From: Dietzia cinnamea NBRC 102147 | GTDB lineage: Bacteria > Actinomycetota > Actinomycetes > Mycobacteriales > Mycobacteriaceae | Direction: 5' to 3' | Assembly (NCBI RefSeq): GCF_001571065.1 | Contig: NZ_BCSW01000009.1 | Location: 1 to 64,000, forward strand | Length of the DNA stretch: 64,000 nucleotides | Shown: piece by piece, positions 46,825 through 55,827 of the stretch | Layout: each line of letters starts with the position of its first letter | Position numbering within the stretch: the first letter of the stretch is position 1 | Made by a program: the position numbers and the translations under genes | The notes under the pieces: generated by a model | Told to the model about the DNA's origin: nothing | What the model saw: the letters and a program-made list of their open reading frames with translations, nothing else | Databases searched by the model: none

Positions 46825-48105
46825 ATGCCAACACCCGTCCGCGTTCCCCGGGAACTCCCCACGTCAGTGCGTCCCGCGGTCGCGGTCCTGGTGATGCTCT
46901 CCCTCGTGCTAGCGCAGGCCCTGCTCGTAACGCAGGGAGCCGCCGCACAATCCGTGGCGGAGGGCGGCGCGGGGTCGATCGCGGAGGACCCGCAGCCCGG
47001 ACCCTTCTACCACGCTGACCCGCAGGCGCTCGCGGATGCGGCGCCGGGCCGGGTCATCAACTCCAGGACCGTGACGATGCCGGTATTCCTCGGGTACGGC
47101 GTCACCGAGATCGCGTACCGGTCCACGGACACTCGGGACCGGCCGCTGCTGGCCACCGCGACCGTGGTCCGGCCCCATCACGCCCGCCCCGACGGCCCGG
47201 TCCTGAGCTACCAGCACTACCTCAACGCGTTGGGGCAGCGGTGTGCGCCCACCGAGACCCTCGTGCACCCCACCCTCGAGACCGTGCAGGACAACGCCAT
47301 GGTCTTCCTCCGGTCCCGTCTGGACCAGGGCTGGACCGTCATCATCCCGGACCATCTGGGACCCAAGGTCGCATACCCGGGGGGACAGCTGTCCGGGCGC
47401 ATCGTCCTCGACGGCATGCGGGCGGTGCGGGATGACCCTCGTTTCGATTCCCGGAACAGCCGGTTCGGCGCGCTGGGGTACTCGGGGGGCGGCATCGCCA
47501 GTGCCTGGGTCTCGCTCCTGCACGACGACTACGCCCCCGACGTGAACCTGGTGGGCGTTGCGAAGGGCGGCGTCCCGACGGACATGACCACGATGGCGCG
47601 GATGATCGGCAACCAGCCGCACCCGGCGTTCGGGTTGGCGTTCGCCGCCGCGGTGGGGATGGCCCGTGAGTACCCGGAAGCGATCCGTCTCGAGGAGAAG
47701 CTCACCCCTGACGGTTGGCATCTCTACCACCAGCTGAAGGGCCGGTGTACCGCGACGCTGCTGACCTTCGGCGCGTTCCGGTCGGTCCCGATGGTCCTGC
47801 GTGGCGGCGACCTCATGGCGGAGGAGGGGCTCATGCGCGCATTCGCCGAGAACAGCGTCCGCCTCAGTCCGGATGTGCCGCGGGTGCCGGTGTTCATGTG
47901 GCATTCCGGCACCGATCCTCTCGTGCCGTTCTGGGACGCGGAGGAGACGGCGAAGCGGTACTGCCGCGAGGGGGCGCCGGTCACCTGGGAACCCGGCCTT
48001 GCGCCCGAGCATCTGTTGGGCGCGGTGGAGAAGCTGCCGGCGGCCATGAACTGGCTACAGCAGCGGTTCGAGGGCGCCCCCGCCGGTCGCGCCTGCTACG
48101 TCTGA
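46825..48105 (+). CDS. Secreted triacylglycerol lipase (LIP, PF03583 family)
   Basis: 426 residues. A signal peptide (AVLVMLSLVLAQALLVTQGAAAQ) ends near residue 42. GYSGGG with nucleophile Ser220, SGTDPLVPFWDAEE with the Asp, and APEHLLGAV with the His form the triad of secretory lipases of the LIP family, common in nocardioform actinobacteria. It would hydrolyse extracellular lipid esters. It lies between map and infA with its own -10 element, so it is an insertion into the ribosomal region rather than part of it. Substrate chain length is unknown. Confidence 0.87.
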   Translation: MPTPVRVPRELPTSVRPAVAVLVMLSLVLAQALLVTQGAAAQSVAEGGAGSIAEDPQPGPFYHADPQALADAAPGRVINSRTVTMPVFLGYGVTEIAYRSTDTRDRPLLATATVVRPHHARPDGPVLSYQHYLNALGQRCAPTETLVHPTLETVQDNAMVFLRSRLDQGWTVIIPDHLGPKVAYPGGQLSGRIVLDGMRAVRDDPRFDSRNSRFGALGYSGGGIASAWVSLLHDDYAPDVNLVGVAKGGVPTDMTTMARMIGNQPHPAFGLAFAAAVGMAREYPEAIRLEEKLTPDGWHLYHQLKGRCTATLLTFGAFRSVPMVLRGGDLMAEEGLMRAFAENSVRLSPDVPRVPVFMWHSGTDPLVPFWDAEETAKRYCREGAPVTWEPGLAPEHLLGAVEKLPAAMNWLQQRFEGAPAGRACYV

Positions 48106-48135
48106 CAGGTGGCCGGGCGGGCCGGTTCGTCGCGA

Positions 48136-48165
48136 TTGGCGCTGACCAGCGACCTCGCGTAGGCT
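48136..48165 (+). promoter_or_regulatory. infA/alpha operon promoter (TTGGCG-N18-TAGGCT)
   Basis: -35 TTGGCG (48136-48141), 18-base spacer, -10 TAGGCT (48160-48165), about 77 bases before infA. Identical -10 and spacing to the str operon promoter. Confidence 0.6.
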
Positions 48166-48241
48166 TATACGTCGGTGTGCCCACCAGTGCACCACAATCC
48201 GGTAGACGTCATCCGGGGAATCGTGGAGGACCGTAACCAGC

Positions 48242-48463
48242 ATGGCAAAGAAAGACGGAGCCATCGAGGTCGAGGGCCGTGTCGTCGAGCCGTTGCCGAA
48301 CGCAATGTTCCGCGTCGAGCTCGAGAACGGGCACAAGGTCCTCGCCCACATCAGCGGGAAGATGCGGCAGCACTACATCCGCATCCTCCCGGAGGATCGC
48401 GTGGTCGTGGAGCTCTCGCCCTACGACCTGACGCGTGGACGGATCGTCTACCGCTACAAGTAA
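48242..48463 (+). CDS. infA: Translation initiation factor IF-1
   Basis: 73 residues, a single OB fold: [66 protein letters not shown]. It blocks the A site during initiation. It is followed by a 168-base gap in which rpmJ, usual at this place in many actinobacteria, is absent. Confidence 0.97.
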   Translation: MAKKDGAIEVEGRVVEPLPNAMFRVELENGHKVLAHISGKMRQHYIRILPEDRVVVELSPYDLTRGRIVYRYK

Positions 48464-48631
48464 AGACGCTCAACTCCCCGTACCAGCCGCCGCCTCCGCG
48501 AAAGGGGTCGGCGGGTTCGTACCCCCGGTTGCGGAGGCCGGGGCCCCGGACGGTTGCTCATCGAGAGATGACCATCCGGATCGGGGACGGTCGGGGAGCA
48601 GACCTACCGCACGACGAAAGAGATACGCCAC

Positions 48632-49000
48632 ATGGCACGCCTTGCCGGCGTCGATCTCCCACGCGACAAGCGCATGGAGATCGCGCTCACCTACATTTTC
48701 GGCATCGGTCGCACCCGGTCGCTGGAGATCCTGGAGCGTACGGGTATCAGCCCCGATCTGCGCACCAAGGACCTCTCCGACGAGCAGCTGACCGTCCTTC
48801 GTGACGACATCGAGGGCAACTACAAGGTGGAGGGTGACCTCCGCCGCGAGATCCAGGGCGATATCCGCCGGAAGATCGAGATCGGTAGCTACCAGGGACT
48901 GCGTCACCGTCGTGGCCTGCCCGTCCGTGGTCAGCGCACCAAGACCAATGCCCGTACCCGTAAGGGTCCGAAGAAGACCGTCGCCGGAAAGAAGAAGTAA
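48632..49000 (+). CDS. rpsM: 30S ribosomal protein S13
   Basis: 122 residues. [37 protein letters not shown] and [23 protein letters not shown] (tRNA-contacting basic tail). It makes the intersubunit B1 bridges. Its TAA stop overlaps the rpsK ATG. Confidence 0.98.
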   Translation: MARLAGVDLPRDKRMEIALTYIFGIGRTRSLEILERTGISPDLRTKDLSDEQLTVLRDDIEGNYKVEGDLRREIQGDIRRKIEIGSYQGLRHRRGLPVRGQRTKTNARTRKGPKKTVAGKKK

Positions 49001-49407
49001 TGCCCCCCAAGTCACGCGCTGCGGGCCCGAAGAAGACGGGCCGTCGCAAGGATAAGAAGAACGTGCCCCTGGGCCAGGCCCACATCAAGAGCACGTTCAA
49101 CAACACCATCGTCTCGATCACCGACCCGTCCGGTGGCGTCCTCGCATGGGCGTCCTCCGGCCACGTCGGCTTCAAGGGCTCGCGTAAGTCGACGCCCTTC
49201 GCCGCCCAGCTCGCCGCCGAGAACGCGGCCCGCAAGGCGCAGGAGCACGGCGTCAAGAAGGTCGACGTGTTCGTCAAGGGCCCCGGCTCGGGACGTGAGA
49301 CCGCGATCCGCTCCCTCCAGGCCGCCGGCCTCGAGGTGGGCACGATCTCCGATGTCACCCCCCAGCCCCACAACGGCTGTCGTCCGCCCAAGCGGCGTCG
49401 AGTCTGA
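49000..49407 (+). CDS. rpsK: 30S ribosomal protein S11
   Basis: 135 residues. [79 protein letters not shown] and [18 protein letters not shown] are universal. It lines the E site on the platform. One-base overlap with rpsM. Confidence 0.98.
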   Translation: MPPKSRAAGPKKTGRRKDKKNVPLGQAHIKSTFNNTIVSITDPSGGVLAWASSGHVGFKGSRKSTPFAAQLAAENAARKAQEHGVKKVDVFVKGPGSGRETAIRSLQAAGLEVGTISDVTPQPHNGCRPPKRRRV

Positions 49408-49429
49408 GCCGGAAGGAACGCACTAGACC

Positions 49430-50035
49430 ATGGCACGTTACACCGGCCCCGTCACCCGCAAGTCCCGCCGTCTCGGCGTGGACCTCGTGGGTGGAGACAC
49501 CGCATTCGAACGTCGGCCCTTCCCGCCCGGTCATCACGGCCGTGCGCGGATCAAGGAGTCCGAGTACCGCACCCAGCTGCAGGAGAAGCAGAAGGCCCGC
49601 TTCACCTACGGCGTGATGGAGAAGCAGTTCCGTCGCTACTACGAGGAGGCCAACCGCCGCGCCGGTAAGACCGGTGAGAACCTCCTCCAGATCCTCGAGT
49701 CGCGGCTGGACAACGTCGTGTACCGCGCGGGTCTCGCGCGGACGCGCCGCCAGGCCCGTCAGCTCGTGGCGCACGGCCACTTCCTGGTCAACGACCAGAA
49801 GGTGACCATCCCGAGCTACCGCGTCTCGCAGTACGACATCATCGATGTCCGTCCCAAGTCCACCAAGATGGACTGGTTCGAGATCGCCCAGGAGACGCTC
49901 GGTGAGCGTCCCGTCCCGGCGTGGCTGCAGGTCGTCCCCACGACCCTGCGGATCCTCGTCCACCAGCTCCCCGAGCGCGCCCAGATCGAGGTGCCGCTGC
50001 AGGAGCAGCTGATCGTCGAGCTCTACTCGAAGTGA
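49430..50035 (+). CDS. rpsD: 30S ribosomal protein S4
   Basis: 201 residues, without the zinc-Cys N-terminus of some homologues. RYTGPVTRKSRRLGVDL, a Cys-free N-domain, then the S4 RNA-binding domain (RLDNVVYRAGLARTRRQARQLVAHGHFLVNDQKVTIPSYRV). S4 starts 16S 5' domain assembly and, in E. coli, represses the alpha operon. A 17-base-pair hairpin follows it, before rpoA. Confidence 0.98.
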   Translation: MARYTGPVTRKSRRLGVDLVGGDTAFERRPFPPGHHGRARIKESEYRTQLQEKQKARFTYGVMEKQFRRYYEEANRRAGKTGENLLQILESRLDNVVYRAGLARTRRQARQLVAHGHFLVNDQKVTIPSYRVSQYDIIDVRPKSTKMDWFEIAQETLGERPVPAWLQVVPTTLRILVHQLPERAQIEVPLQEQLIVELYSK

Positions 50036-50048
50036 TCTGTCCTCCCTC

Positions 50049-50087
50049 GTCGCCGGGCGGGCCGCACACCGCGGCCCGCCCGGCGAC
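50049..50087 (+). terminator. Perfect 17-bp hairpin between rpsD and rpoA
   Basis: 50049-50065 pairs without mismatch with 50071-50087, five-base loop ACACC. No U-tract. It may attenuate read-through from the ribosomal genes into rpoA. Confidence 0.6.
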
Positions 50088-50141
50088 GGTGGGTTCCCAC
50101 GGCGTCAAATAGCGGGCGCCGAGAATCGAAAGAGGTAGCAC

Positions 50142-51176
50142 ATGCTCATCTCCCAGCGGCCCACCCTCACCGAGGAGGTCGTCTCCGAGAACCGCTCGCG
50201 GTTCGTGCTCGAGCCCCTCGAGCCCGGTTTCGGCTACACCATCGGCAACTCGCTGCGGCGCATGCTGCTGTCGTCCATCCCGGGCGCGGCCGTGACCAGC
50301 ATCCGCATCGAGGGCGTCCTGCACGAGTTCACCACCGTGCCGGGCGTCAAGGAGGATGTCACCGACATCATCCTCAACCTCAAGGGCCTGGTCGTCTCGT
50401 CCGTCGAGGACGAGCCGGTCACCATGTACCTCAAGAAGCAGGGGCCGGGTGCCGTCACCGCCGGTGACATCGTCCCGCCCGCCGGCGTCGAGGTGCACAA
50501 CCCGGACCTGCACATCGCCACTCTCAACGAGAAGGGCCGTCTGGAGATCGAGCTGGTCGTCGAGCGCGGCCGTGGCTACGTGCCCGCCGGGCTCAACAAG
50601 GACGCCGGCCACGAGATCGGCCGGATCCCGGTCGACTCGATCTACTCGCCCGTCCTCAAGGTGACCTACAAGGTCGAGGCGACCCGTGTGCACCAGCGCA
50701 CGGACTTCGACCGCCTGGTCCTGGACGTCGAGACCAAGAACTCGATGACCGCCCGTGACGCCCTGGCGTCCGCCGGTAAGACCCTCGTCGAACTCTTCGG
50801 TCTCGCCCGTGAGCTCAACGAGGAGGCGGAGGGGATCGAGATCGGGCCCAGCCCGGCCGAGGCCGACCACATCGCCGCCTACGGCATGCCCATCGACGAC
50901 CTGGACCTGTCGGTCCGGTCCTACAACTGCCTCAAGCGCGAGGGCGTCCACACGGTGGGCGAGCTCGTGGCCCGCAGCGAGTCGGACCTGCTCGACATCC
51001 GCAACTTCGGCCAGAAGTCGATCGACGAGGTCAAGGTCAAGCTCGTCGAGCTGGGCCTGTCGCTCAAGGACGCGCCCCCCGGATTCGATCCCGCCTCGGT
51101 CGCCGGCTACGACGCCGAGACCGGGACGTGGACCGACGAGGGCGGCGAGGATTACGCCGAGACCGAGCAGCTCTGA
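50142..51176 (+). CDS. rpoA: RNA polymerase alpha subunit
   Basis: 344 residues. The N-terminal dimerisation domain has [65 protein letters not shown]. The C-terminal domain has [46 protein letters not shown], the determinant for UP elements and activators such as GlxR. An acidic tail follows. It lies 106 bases after rpsD, beyond a strong hairpin, with AAGAGG upstream. Confidence 0.98.
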   Translation: MLISQRPTLTEEVVSENRSRFVLEPLEPGFGYTIGNSLRRMLLSSIPGAAVTSIRIEGVLHEFTTVPGVKEDVTDIILNLKGLVVSSVEDEPVTMYLKKQGPGAVTAGDIVPPAGVEVHNPDLHIATLNEKGRLEIELVVERGRGYVPAGLNKDAGHEIGRIPVDSIYSPVLKVTYKVEATRVHQRTDFDRLVLDVETKNSMTARDALASAGKTLVELFGLARELNEEAEGIEIGPSPAEADHIAAYGMPIDDLDLSVRSYNCLKREGVHTVGELVARSESDLLDIRNFGQKSIDEVKVKLVELGLSLKDAPPGFDPASVAGYDAETGTWTDEGGEDYAETEQL

Positions 51177-51210
51177 CGAGCGCCCGGAACACCATTCCTA
51201 GGAGAATCTG

Positions 51211-51801
51211 ATGCCCAAGCCCAAGAAGGGCGCCCGCCTCGGCGGATCCGCCGCCCACCAGCGGCTCATCCTCTCGAACCTGGCCACCCAGCTGTTCGAG
51301 CACGACGCCATCCGCACCACGGAGACCAAGGCGAAGCTGCTGCGCCCGTACGCGGAGAAGCTCATCACCAAGGCCCGCCGCGGCACGCTGGCCGACCGTC
51401 GTGAGGCCGCCAAGGTCATCCGCGACAAGGACGTCCTGCACAAGCTGTTCGCCGAGATCGGCCCGCGCGCGGCCAACCGCGACGGTGGCTACACCCGGAT
51501 CGTCAAGCTCGAGAACCGCAAGGGCGACAATGCGCCCATGGCGATGATCGCGCTCGTGACCGAGGAGCTCGCCTCCGCGGAGGCCTCCCGCGCCACCCGC
51601 GCCGCCGCCTCCAAGGCCGCCGCCGCCCCGGCCGCCGCCGAGTCGACCGATGACGTGACCGCCGAGGCCGAGGCCAACAGCCCGATCGCCGACCAGGTCG
51701 AGGGCGCCGACGACGCCCAGGTGGACGCCGTTGAGGAGACCGCCGAGGCCGTGTCCGAGGACGCGACCCACGCCGAGGGTTCGGACGCCGACAAGGCCTG
51801 A
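51211..51801 (+). CDS. rplQ: 50S ribosomal protein L17
   Basis: 196 residues. [55 protein letters not shown] is the conserved core. A 70-residue Ala/Glu/Asp/Val-rich extension follows the usual end, seen in several actinobacteria. It ends the alpha operon; a terminator follows. Confidence 0.97.
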   Translation: MPKPKKGARLGGSAAHQRLILSNLATQLFEHDAIRTTETKAKLLRPYAEKLITKARRGTLADRREAAKVIRDKDVLHKLFAEIGPRAANRDGGYTRIVKLENRKGDNAPMAMIALVTEELASAEASRATRAAASKAAAAPAAAESTDDVTAEAEANSPIADQVEGADDAQVDAVEETAEAVSEDATHAEGSDADKA

Positions 51802-51822
51802 TCCGCCCCGGTACGAGATGCA

Positions 51823-51856
51823 GGGCCCCGTCACCGCACCCGCGGAGACGGGGCCC
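51823..51856. terminator. rplQ terminator
   Basis: GGGCCCCGTC (51823-51832) pairs with GACGGGGCCC (51847-51856), 14-base loop, followed by TCGTCGT. It lies between convergent rplQ and the GDSL lipoprotein gene. Confidence 0.7.
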
Positions 51857-51875
51857 TCGTCGTACACGCCTCCGG

Positions 51876-52856
51876 TCAGAGCACGTCCGCGACCGCCTCG
51901 GCCATCGCCCGGTGCCCCGCAGCCGTGGGGTGCATCGGGTGCGAGGCGGTCTCGATGCCGGTGAAGTCGGTGTAACGCCCCGCCACCGGCGCGCAGGCGT
52001 GGCGGCTCGCGGCGTCGTCGGGCAGGACCGCCGCGGCGCCCGCGCGGTCCGCGGCGTCCACGACGACCCGGTTGATCCGCTCGGTGACGGAGCGCGTCCA
52101 GTCCACGTCACCGGGGCTCATCCGGTCCACGAAGTCGCAGCTGTCGAGCTCGGGCACCAGCGGGAGGTACGCGGTGGTGACGATCCGGGCATCGGGCGAG
52201 CGCTCGCGGATGCCGGCGTACACGTCATCCAGTCGGCCCGCCAGCCCGGCCAGCGCGTCCGAGGTGACGCCGTCCAGCCGCTCGCGGCAGGGCGCACCGT
52301 CGGCGACTCGGGCTGTCCGCATCACGCATCCCACGATGTCGCCGAACCCGATGTCGTTGCCGCCGATCGACAGGGTCACCAGGTCCGTCTCGGCGGTGAG
52401 GGCGTCGAACTGCGGCGGGGTCTCGGGGATCTGGGGTGCGGTCATGTCCACCGTCCGCGCTCCGCCGCAGGTGGCGTCGATGAACTCGCCCGGCCGGATG
52501 TCGCCGGCGAGCAGAGACGGGTAGTTGCGGGTGGAGCGCAGGCACGCCTCCGGCCCGCTCGTCGGGGCGTTGGTCGGACCCAGGGCGGCGAACGAGTCGC
52601 CGAGTGCCACGTACCGGGCCACGGCGGTGTCGGGCGGTCCTGCGATGTCGGTGGGCGCGGGAGGGGACGCGGGGGGCGGGGCCTCGTCGTCGCTCCCGGA
52701 ACAGGCCCCCAGCGTGAGGGCGACGGCTACGCCGACGGCGAGGAGCGCGGCATTGCGTGGGCGGCTACGCGCGGCGCGGTGCGGGGGACGGACCGACGGG
52801 GCGGACCACCCCGGCGCCGGTCGGGACGGGGACGACGGTGGGCGCGGCGACGACAT
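51876..52856 (-). CDS. SGNH/GDSL-family hydrolase, lipoprotein
   Basis: 326 residues. A long basic n-region, then AALLAVGVAVALTLGAC with the lipobox LGAC (Cys52), predicts a membrane-anchored lipoprotein. The SGNH blocks are YVALGDSFAAL (Ser88), LSIGGNDIGFGD (Gly and Asn) and HPMHPTAAGH (His). Substrate is likely a lipid or glycan ester in the envelope. The ATG has no clear Shine-Dalgarno. It is divergent from truA. Confidence 0.87.
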   Translation of the reverse strand: MSSPRPPSSPSRPAPGWSAPSVRPPHRAARSRPRNAALLAVGVAVALTLGACSGSDDEAPPPASPPAPTDIAGPPDTAVARYVALGDSFAALGPTNAPTSGPEACLRSTRNYPSLLAGDIRPGEFIDATCGGARTVDMTAPQIPETPPQFDALTAETDLVTLSIGGNDIGFGDIVGCVMRTARVADGAPCRERLDGVTSDALAGLAGRLDDVYAGIRERSPDARIVTTAYLPLVPELDSCDFVDRMSPGDVDWTRSVTERINRVVVDAADRAGAAAVLPDDAASRHACAPVAGRYTDFTGIETASHPMHPTAAGHRAMAEAVADVL

Positions 52857-52918
52857 GGGGCCATCGTGCCGGACCGGGCGGCGGTGGGCTGGTGTGGCGG
52901 GCGCGCGCGGGCGTGGTC

Positions 52919-52924
52919 TAGCGT
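52919..52924 (+). promoter_or_regulatory. -10 element giving a near-leaderless truA transcript
   Basis: TAGCGT fits TANNNT and ends nine bases before the GTG at 52934. No Shine-Dalgarno is present. Confidence 0.35.
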
Positions 52925-52933
52925 CTGTAGGCC

Positions 52934-53821
52934 GTGAGCACCCGCCGGATCCGCCTCGACGTCGCCTATGACGGCACCGACTTCTCCGGGTGGGCGCGTC
53001 AGCCCGGGCTGCGGACGGTGTGCGGGGTGCTCGAGGCCGAACTCGGCACCGTGCTGCGGAACCCGGTCACGCTGACCGTCGCGGGCCGGACCGACGCCGG
53101 GGTGCACGCCCGCGCCCAGGTCTGCCACGTCGACGTGGACCCGGCGTGGCTCGACCAGCGCTCGCTGGACGGGCGCCCTGAGGCGCTGGTCCGGAGGCTC
53201 GCACGGCTGCTGCCCGCGGACATCGCCGTGATGGACGCGCGGTGGGTGCCGGACGAGTTCGACGCCCGCTTCTCCGCCCTGCGCCGTCACTACGAGTACC
53301 GCCTCACCACCGCGCCGTGGGGCGCCGAACCCACCCGCGCCCGCGACACGGCGGCGTGGACCCGCACCGCGGACCTCGAGGCGGTGCGCGCGGCCTCGGA
53401 GCGGCTGCTGGGCCTGCACGACTTCGCCGCGTTCTGCCGCCGCCGCGAGGGTGCCACCACCATCCGGGAGCTGCAGCGCTTCGAGTGGCGGACCGAGCCG
53501 GATCCGCGCGGTGCGGACGCGCCCGGTGCGACCGAGGTGTGGACGGCGTCGGTCAGCGCGGACGCGTTCTGCTGGTCGATGGTGCGCAGCCTCGTGGGCG
53601 CCGTGATGGCCGTGGGGGAGGGCCGGCGCAGCCTCGACTGGATCAGCGGGCTGCTGGCGGAGACCGAGCGGTCCTCCGCGGTGCCCGTGGCGCCCGCGCG
53701 CGGGTTGTCGCTGATCGGGGTCGACTACCCGGCGGACGACGAGCTCGCCGCGCGGAACCTCGTCACGCGCGAGCTGCGGCCGGGCCCGGGCGGCGGCGCG
53801 GCGGGGTGCTGCGGGGGATAG
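52934..53821 (+). CDS. truA: tRNA pseudouridine(38-40) synthase TruA
   Basis: 295 residues, GTG start. [33 protein letters not shown] opens the enzyme; [12 protein letters not shown] holds catalytic Asp54; RHYEYRL and [22 protein letters not shown] are conserved. It modifies uridines in the anticodon arm. The position right after the alpha operon is common in actinobacteria. A Gly/Cys-rich tail ends it. Confidence 0.95.
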   Translation: MSTRRIRLDVAYDGTDFSGWARQPGLRTVCGVLEAELGTVLRNPVTLTVAGRTDAGVHARAQVCHVDVDPAWLDQRSLDGRPEALVRRLARLLPADIAVMDARWVPDEFDARFSALRRHYEYRLTTAPWGAEPTRARDTAAWTRTADLEAVRAASERLLGLHDFAAFCRRREGATTIRELQRFEWRTEPDPRGADAPGATEVWTASVSADAFCWSMVRSLVGAVMAVGEGRRSLDWISGLLAETERSSAVPVAPARGLSLIGVDYPADDELAARNLVTRELRPGPGGGAAGCCGG

Positions 53822-53855
53822 CGGGGCCGGGCCGCGCCGCGTGGTCCTGCGGGGA

Positions 53856-54575
53856 TCAGGCCCGCGCGGCGTCGAGGATCGGGCCGAGCGCGAACAGCAT
53901 CACCATCGACCACGCGACGTGCGTGATCGCCGGCCCGAGGACGCCGCCGGTGGCGCGCCGCTGTAGCGCCGTCACGACACCCACGATGACGGCCGCGAGC
54001 ACCAGCAGGGGGATCCCGGCGGTGGCCGTGACGGTCGCGTAGATCACCGTCGTCGTGAGGATCGGCCGCAGGTTGGCGACGGCCGAGTACACGGCACCGC
54101 GGTGGAAGCACTCCTCGGCGACCCCGTTGACCGCCGTGAGGGCTGCGACCAGCGCGAGGTTCCCCACGGTCGCGTGGGCGAGGAGCGCGTCGACCGGGTC
54201 GCGGAGTGGCTCGATACGCGCCACGACGAGCGCCCCCAGGCAGAACACCACCGCGAGCGCGGCGGCCGTGAGCACCGAGGACAGCACCGGCCGGCGCGGG
54301 CGGTACGGCTCGCAGCCCACCCGGATCGGTCCCGAGGCGAACGCGCCGGTCAGCCACACCGCGGCGAGGAGAGCGGTGGCGGGGTAGAAGAGGGCGTCCC
54401 CGGCGGGGATCCGGAGCGCCCACGCGCCGACCGCCGCGCCGACGACGAGGGTGACGACGACGACGAGGACGCGCCGCCGGGACGGGTGCGACGGCGCGGT
54501 GTCCATGTCACCGGTCCGCAGCGCCCGCAGGTAGCGGCCGGTGGGCGTGTCCCGGTCCCGCTGCCCGGACGTCAC
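53856..54575 (-). CDS. CPBP family intramembrane metalloprotease
   Basis: 239 residues from GTG at 54575, whose GTGA overlaps the upstream SDR stop; ATG at 54506 would shorten it by 23 residues. Six or so membrane segments. NGVAEECFHRG carries the EExxxR motif and HVAWSMV the second His, which together bind the metal in CAAX/bacteriocin-processing proteases. Role here is unknown. It is coupled to the SDR and convergent with truA. Confidence 0.8.
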   Translation of the reverse strand: MTSGQRDRDTPTGRYLRALRTGDMDTAPSHPSRRRVLVVVVTLVVGAAVGAWALRIPAGDALFYPATALLAAVWLTGAFASGPIRVGCEPYRPRRPVLSSVLTAAALAVVFCLGALVVARIEPLRDPVDALLAHATVGNLALVAALTAVNGVAEECFHRGAVYSAVANLRPILTTTVIYATVTATAGIPLLVLAAVIVGVVTALQRRATGGVLGPAITHVAWSMVMLFALGPILDAARA

Positions 54576-55672
54576 GGCCGGGATCGCGTGCGCCCGAGGG
54601 TGGGCGGGCGGACCCCGGCCCAGTCGGCGTCGGACGGCAGCAGGCGCGCGGGGTCGCCGAGCGGATCCGCGCCCTCCCACAGGGGTGGCCGCGCCGGACC
54701 GTGCGGGACCCGGAGCGCCTCGCGCAGGGCGTCGCGGTAGGTCGTGCGCCCGCCCGGCGGGGGCCCGAGCACCTCGTCGGCGTCGTCCCTGGCGACGACG
54801 GCCTCGCAGCGCAGAGACTCCACGAGCGGCTTGGCCAGGCCGGTCTCGAGGGGTGTGACCAGTCCCAGCCAGTGGGAGGACAGCTTGGGGGTGAGCACCG
54901 GTACGGGGACCATGACCCGGCGCCGCAGTCCGGCCTCCTCGGCGTAGACCTGCATCATCTCGCCATAGGTGAGCAAGTCCGGCGCGCCCACGTCGATGGC
55001 CCGGCCGTGGGCCAGCTCGCCGCACAGGGGGACCGTGGTGGCCGCGGAGAGGTAGTGCAGGACGTCGCGGATCGCGATGGGCTGGATGTGGTTGCTCACC
55101 CACTTGGGCGTGACCATGGCCGGGAGCCGGGTGGTCAGGTGCCGGATCATCTCGAATGACGCCGAGCCGGAGCCGATTACCACCCCGGCCTGGATCACGA
55201 GCGCGGGCACGGTTGACTCGAGCATGATCCGGGCGACCTCGGCGCGGGACCGCAAATGGGGGGAGAGCTCCTCCTCGCCCTCCGGATGGAGGCCAGACAG
55301 GTGGACGATGCGCTCGACACCCGCCTCCTCGACGGCGCGGACGAACTGCTCGGTGGTCTCGCGCTCCTCCCGTTCGAAGTCCCTGGAGCCACCCATCGAG
55401 TGCACGAGGTGGCAGGCCACGTCGGTCTCGCGGAGGGCGGCGAGGAGAGCGTCGGCATCGCCCAGGCCACCCTCGTGGATGGTCACCTCGTCTCTCCACG
55501 GCACGTCGTCGAGTCTGGCGGGGGTGCGCGCGAGCACCGAGACCTCGGCACCGTCCGTGATGAGCCGGGGTACCAGCCGCGATCCGATGTATCCGGTCGC
55601 GCCGATCACGAGCACCCGCCGGCCGTGCTGCGCTCCGGAAGACAGCCCGGCCAGGTCCTGGGAGGAGGTCAT
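54572..55672 (-). CDS. NAD(P)-binding SDR (NmrA/YbjT-like)
   Basis: 366 residues. VLVIGATGYIGSRLVPRLITDGAEVSVLARTPARL is the atypical-SDR nucleotide-binding fold, then ACHLVHSMGGS, VERIVHLSGLHP and a C-terminal half with QPIAIRDVLHYL. Relatives bind NADPH and act as reductases or assembly factors; no reaction can be named. The start is uncertain: ATG at 55672 or 12 bases upstream at 55684. It shares GTGA with the CPBP gene and is divergent from the DUF695-like gene. Confidence 0.8.
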   Translation of the reverse strand: MTSSQDLAGLSSGAQHGRRVLVIGATGYIGSRLVPRLITDGAEVSVLARTPARLDDVPWRDEVTIHEGGLGDADALLAALRETDVACHLVHSMGGSRDFEREERETTEQFVRAVEEAGVERIVHLSGLHPEGEEELSPHLRSRAEVARIMLESTVPALVIQAGVVIGSGSASFEMIRHLTTRLPAMVTPKWVSNHIQPIAIRDVLHYLSAATTVPLCGELAHGRAIDVGAPDLLTYGEMMQVYAEEAGLRRRVMVPVPVLTPKLSSHWLGLVTPLETGLAKPLVESLRCEAVVARDDADEVLGPPPGGRTTYRDALREALRVPHGPARPPLWEGADPLGDPARLLPSDADWAGVRPPTLGRTRSRP

Positions 55673-55827
55673 GGCTCCGACCATGCCACCGTCACCGTCC
55701 CGCCGCACCCGCACCGCGATCAGCCTTACGACCTGTCCGGGTGTGTCGGCGCGGGCGCGATCGGCGGGTAATCCGGATACTGGGGTGAGACACGCATTCA
55801 CGGACCGCGGCCACGGGAGGAGAACAC

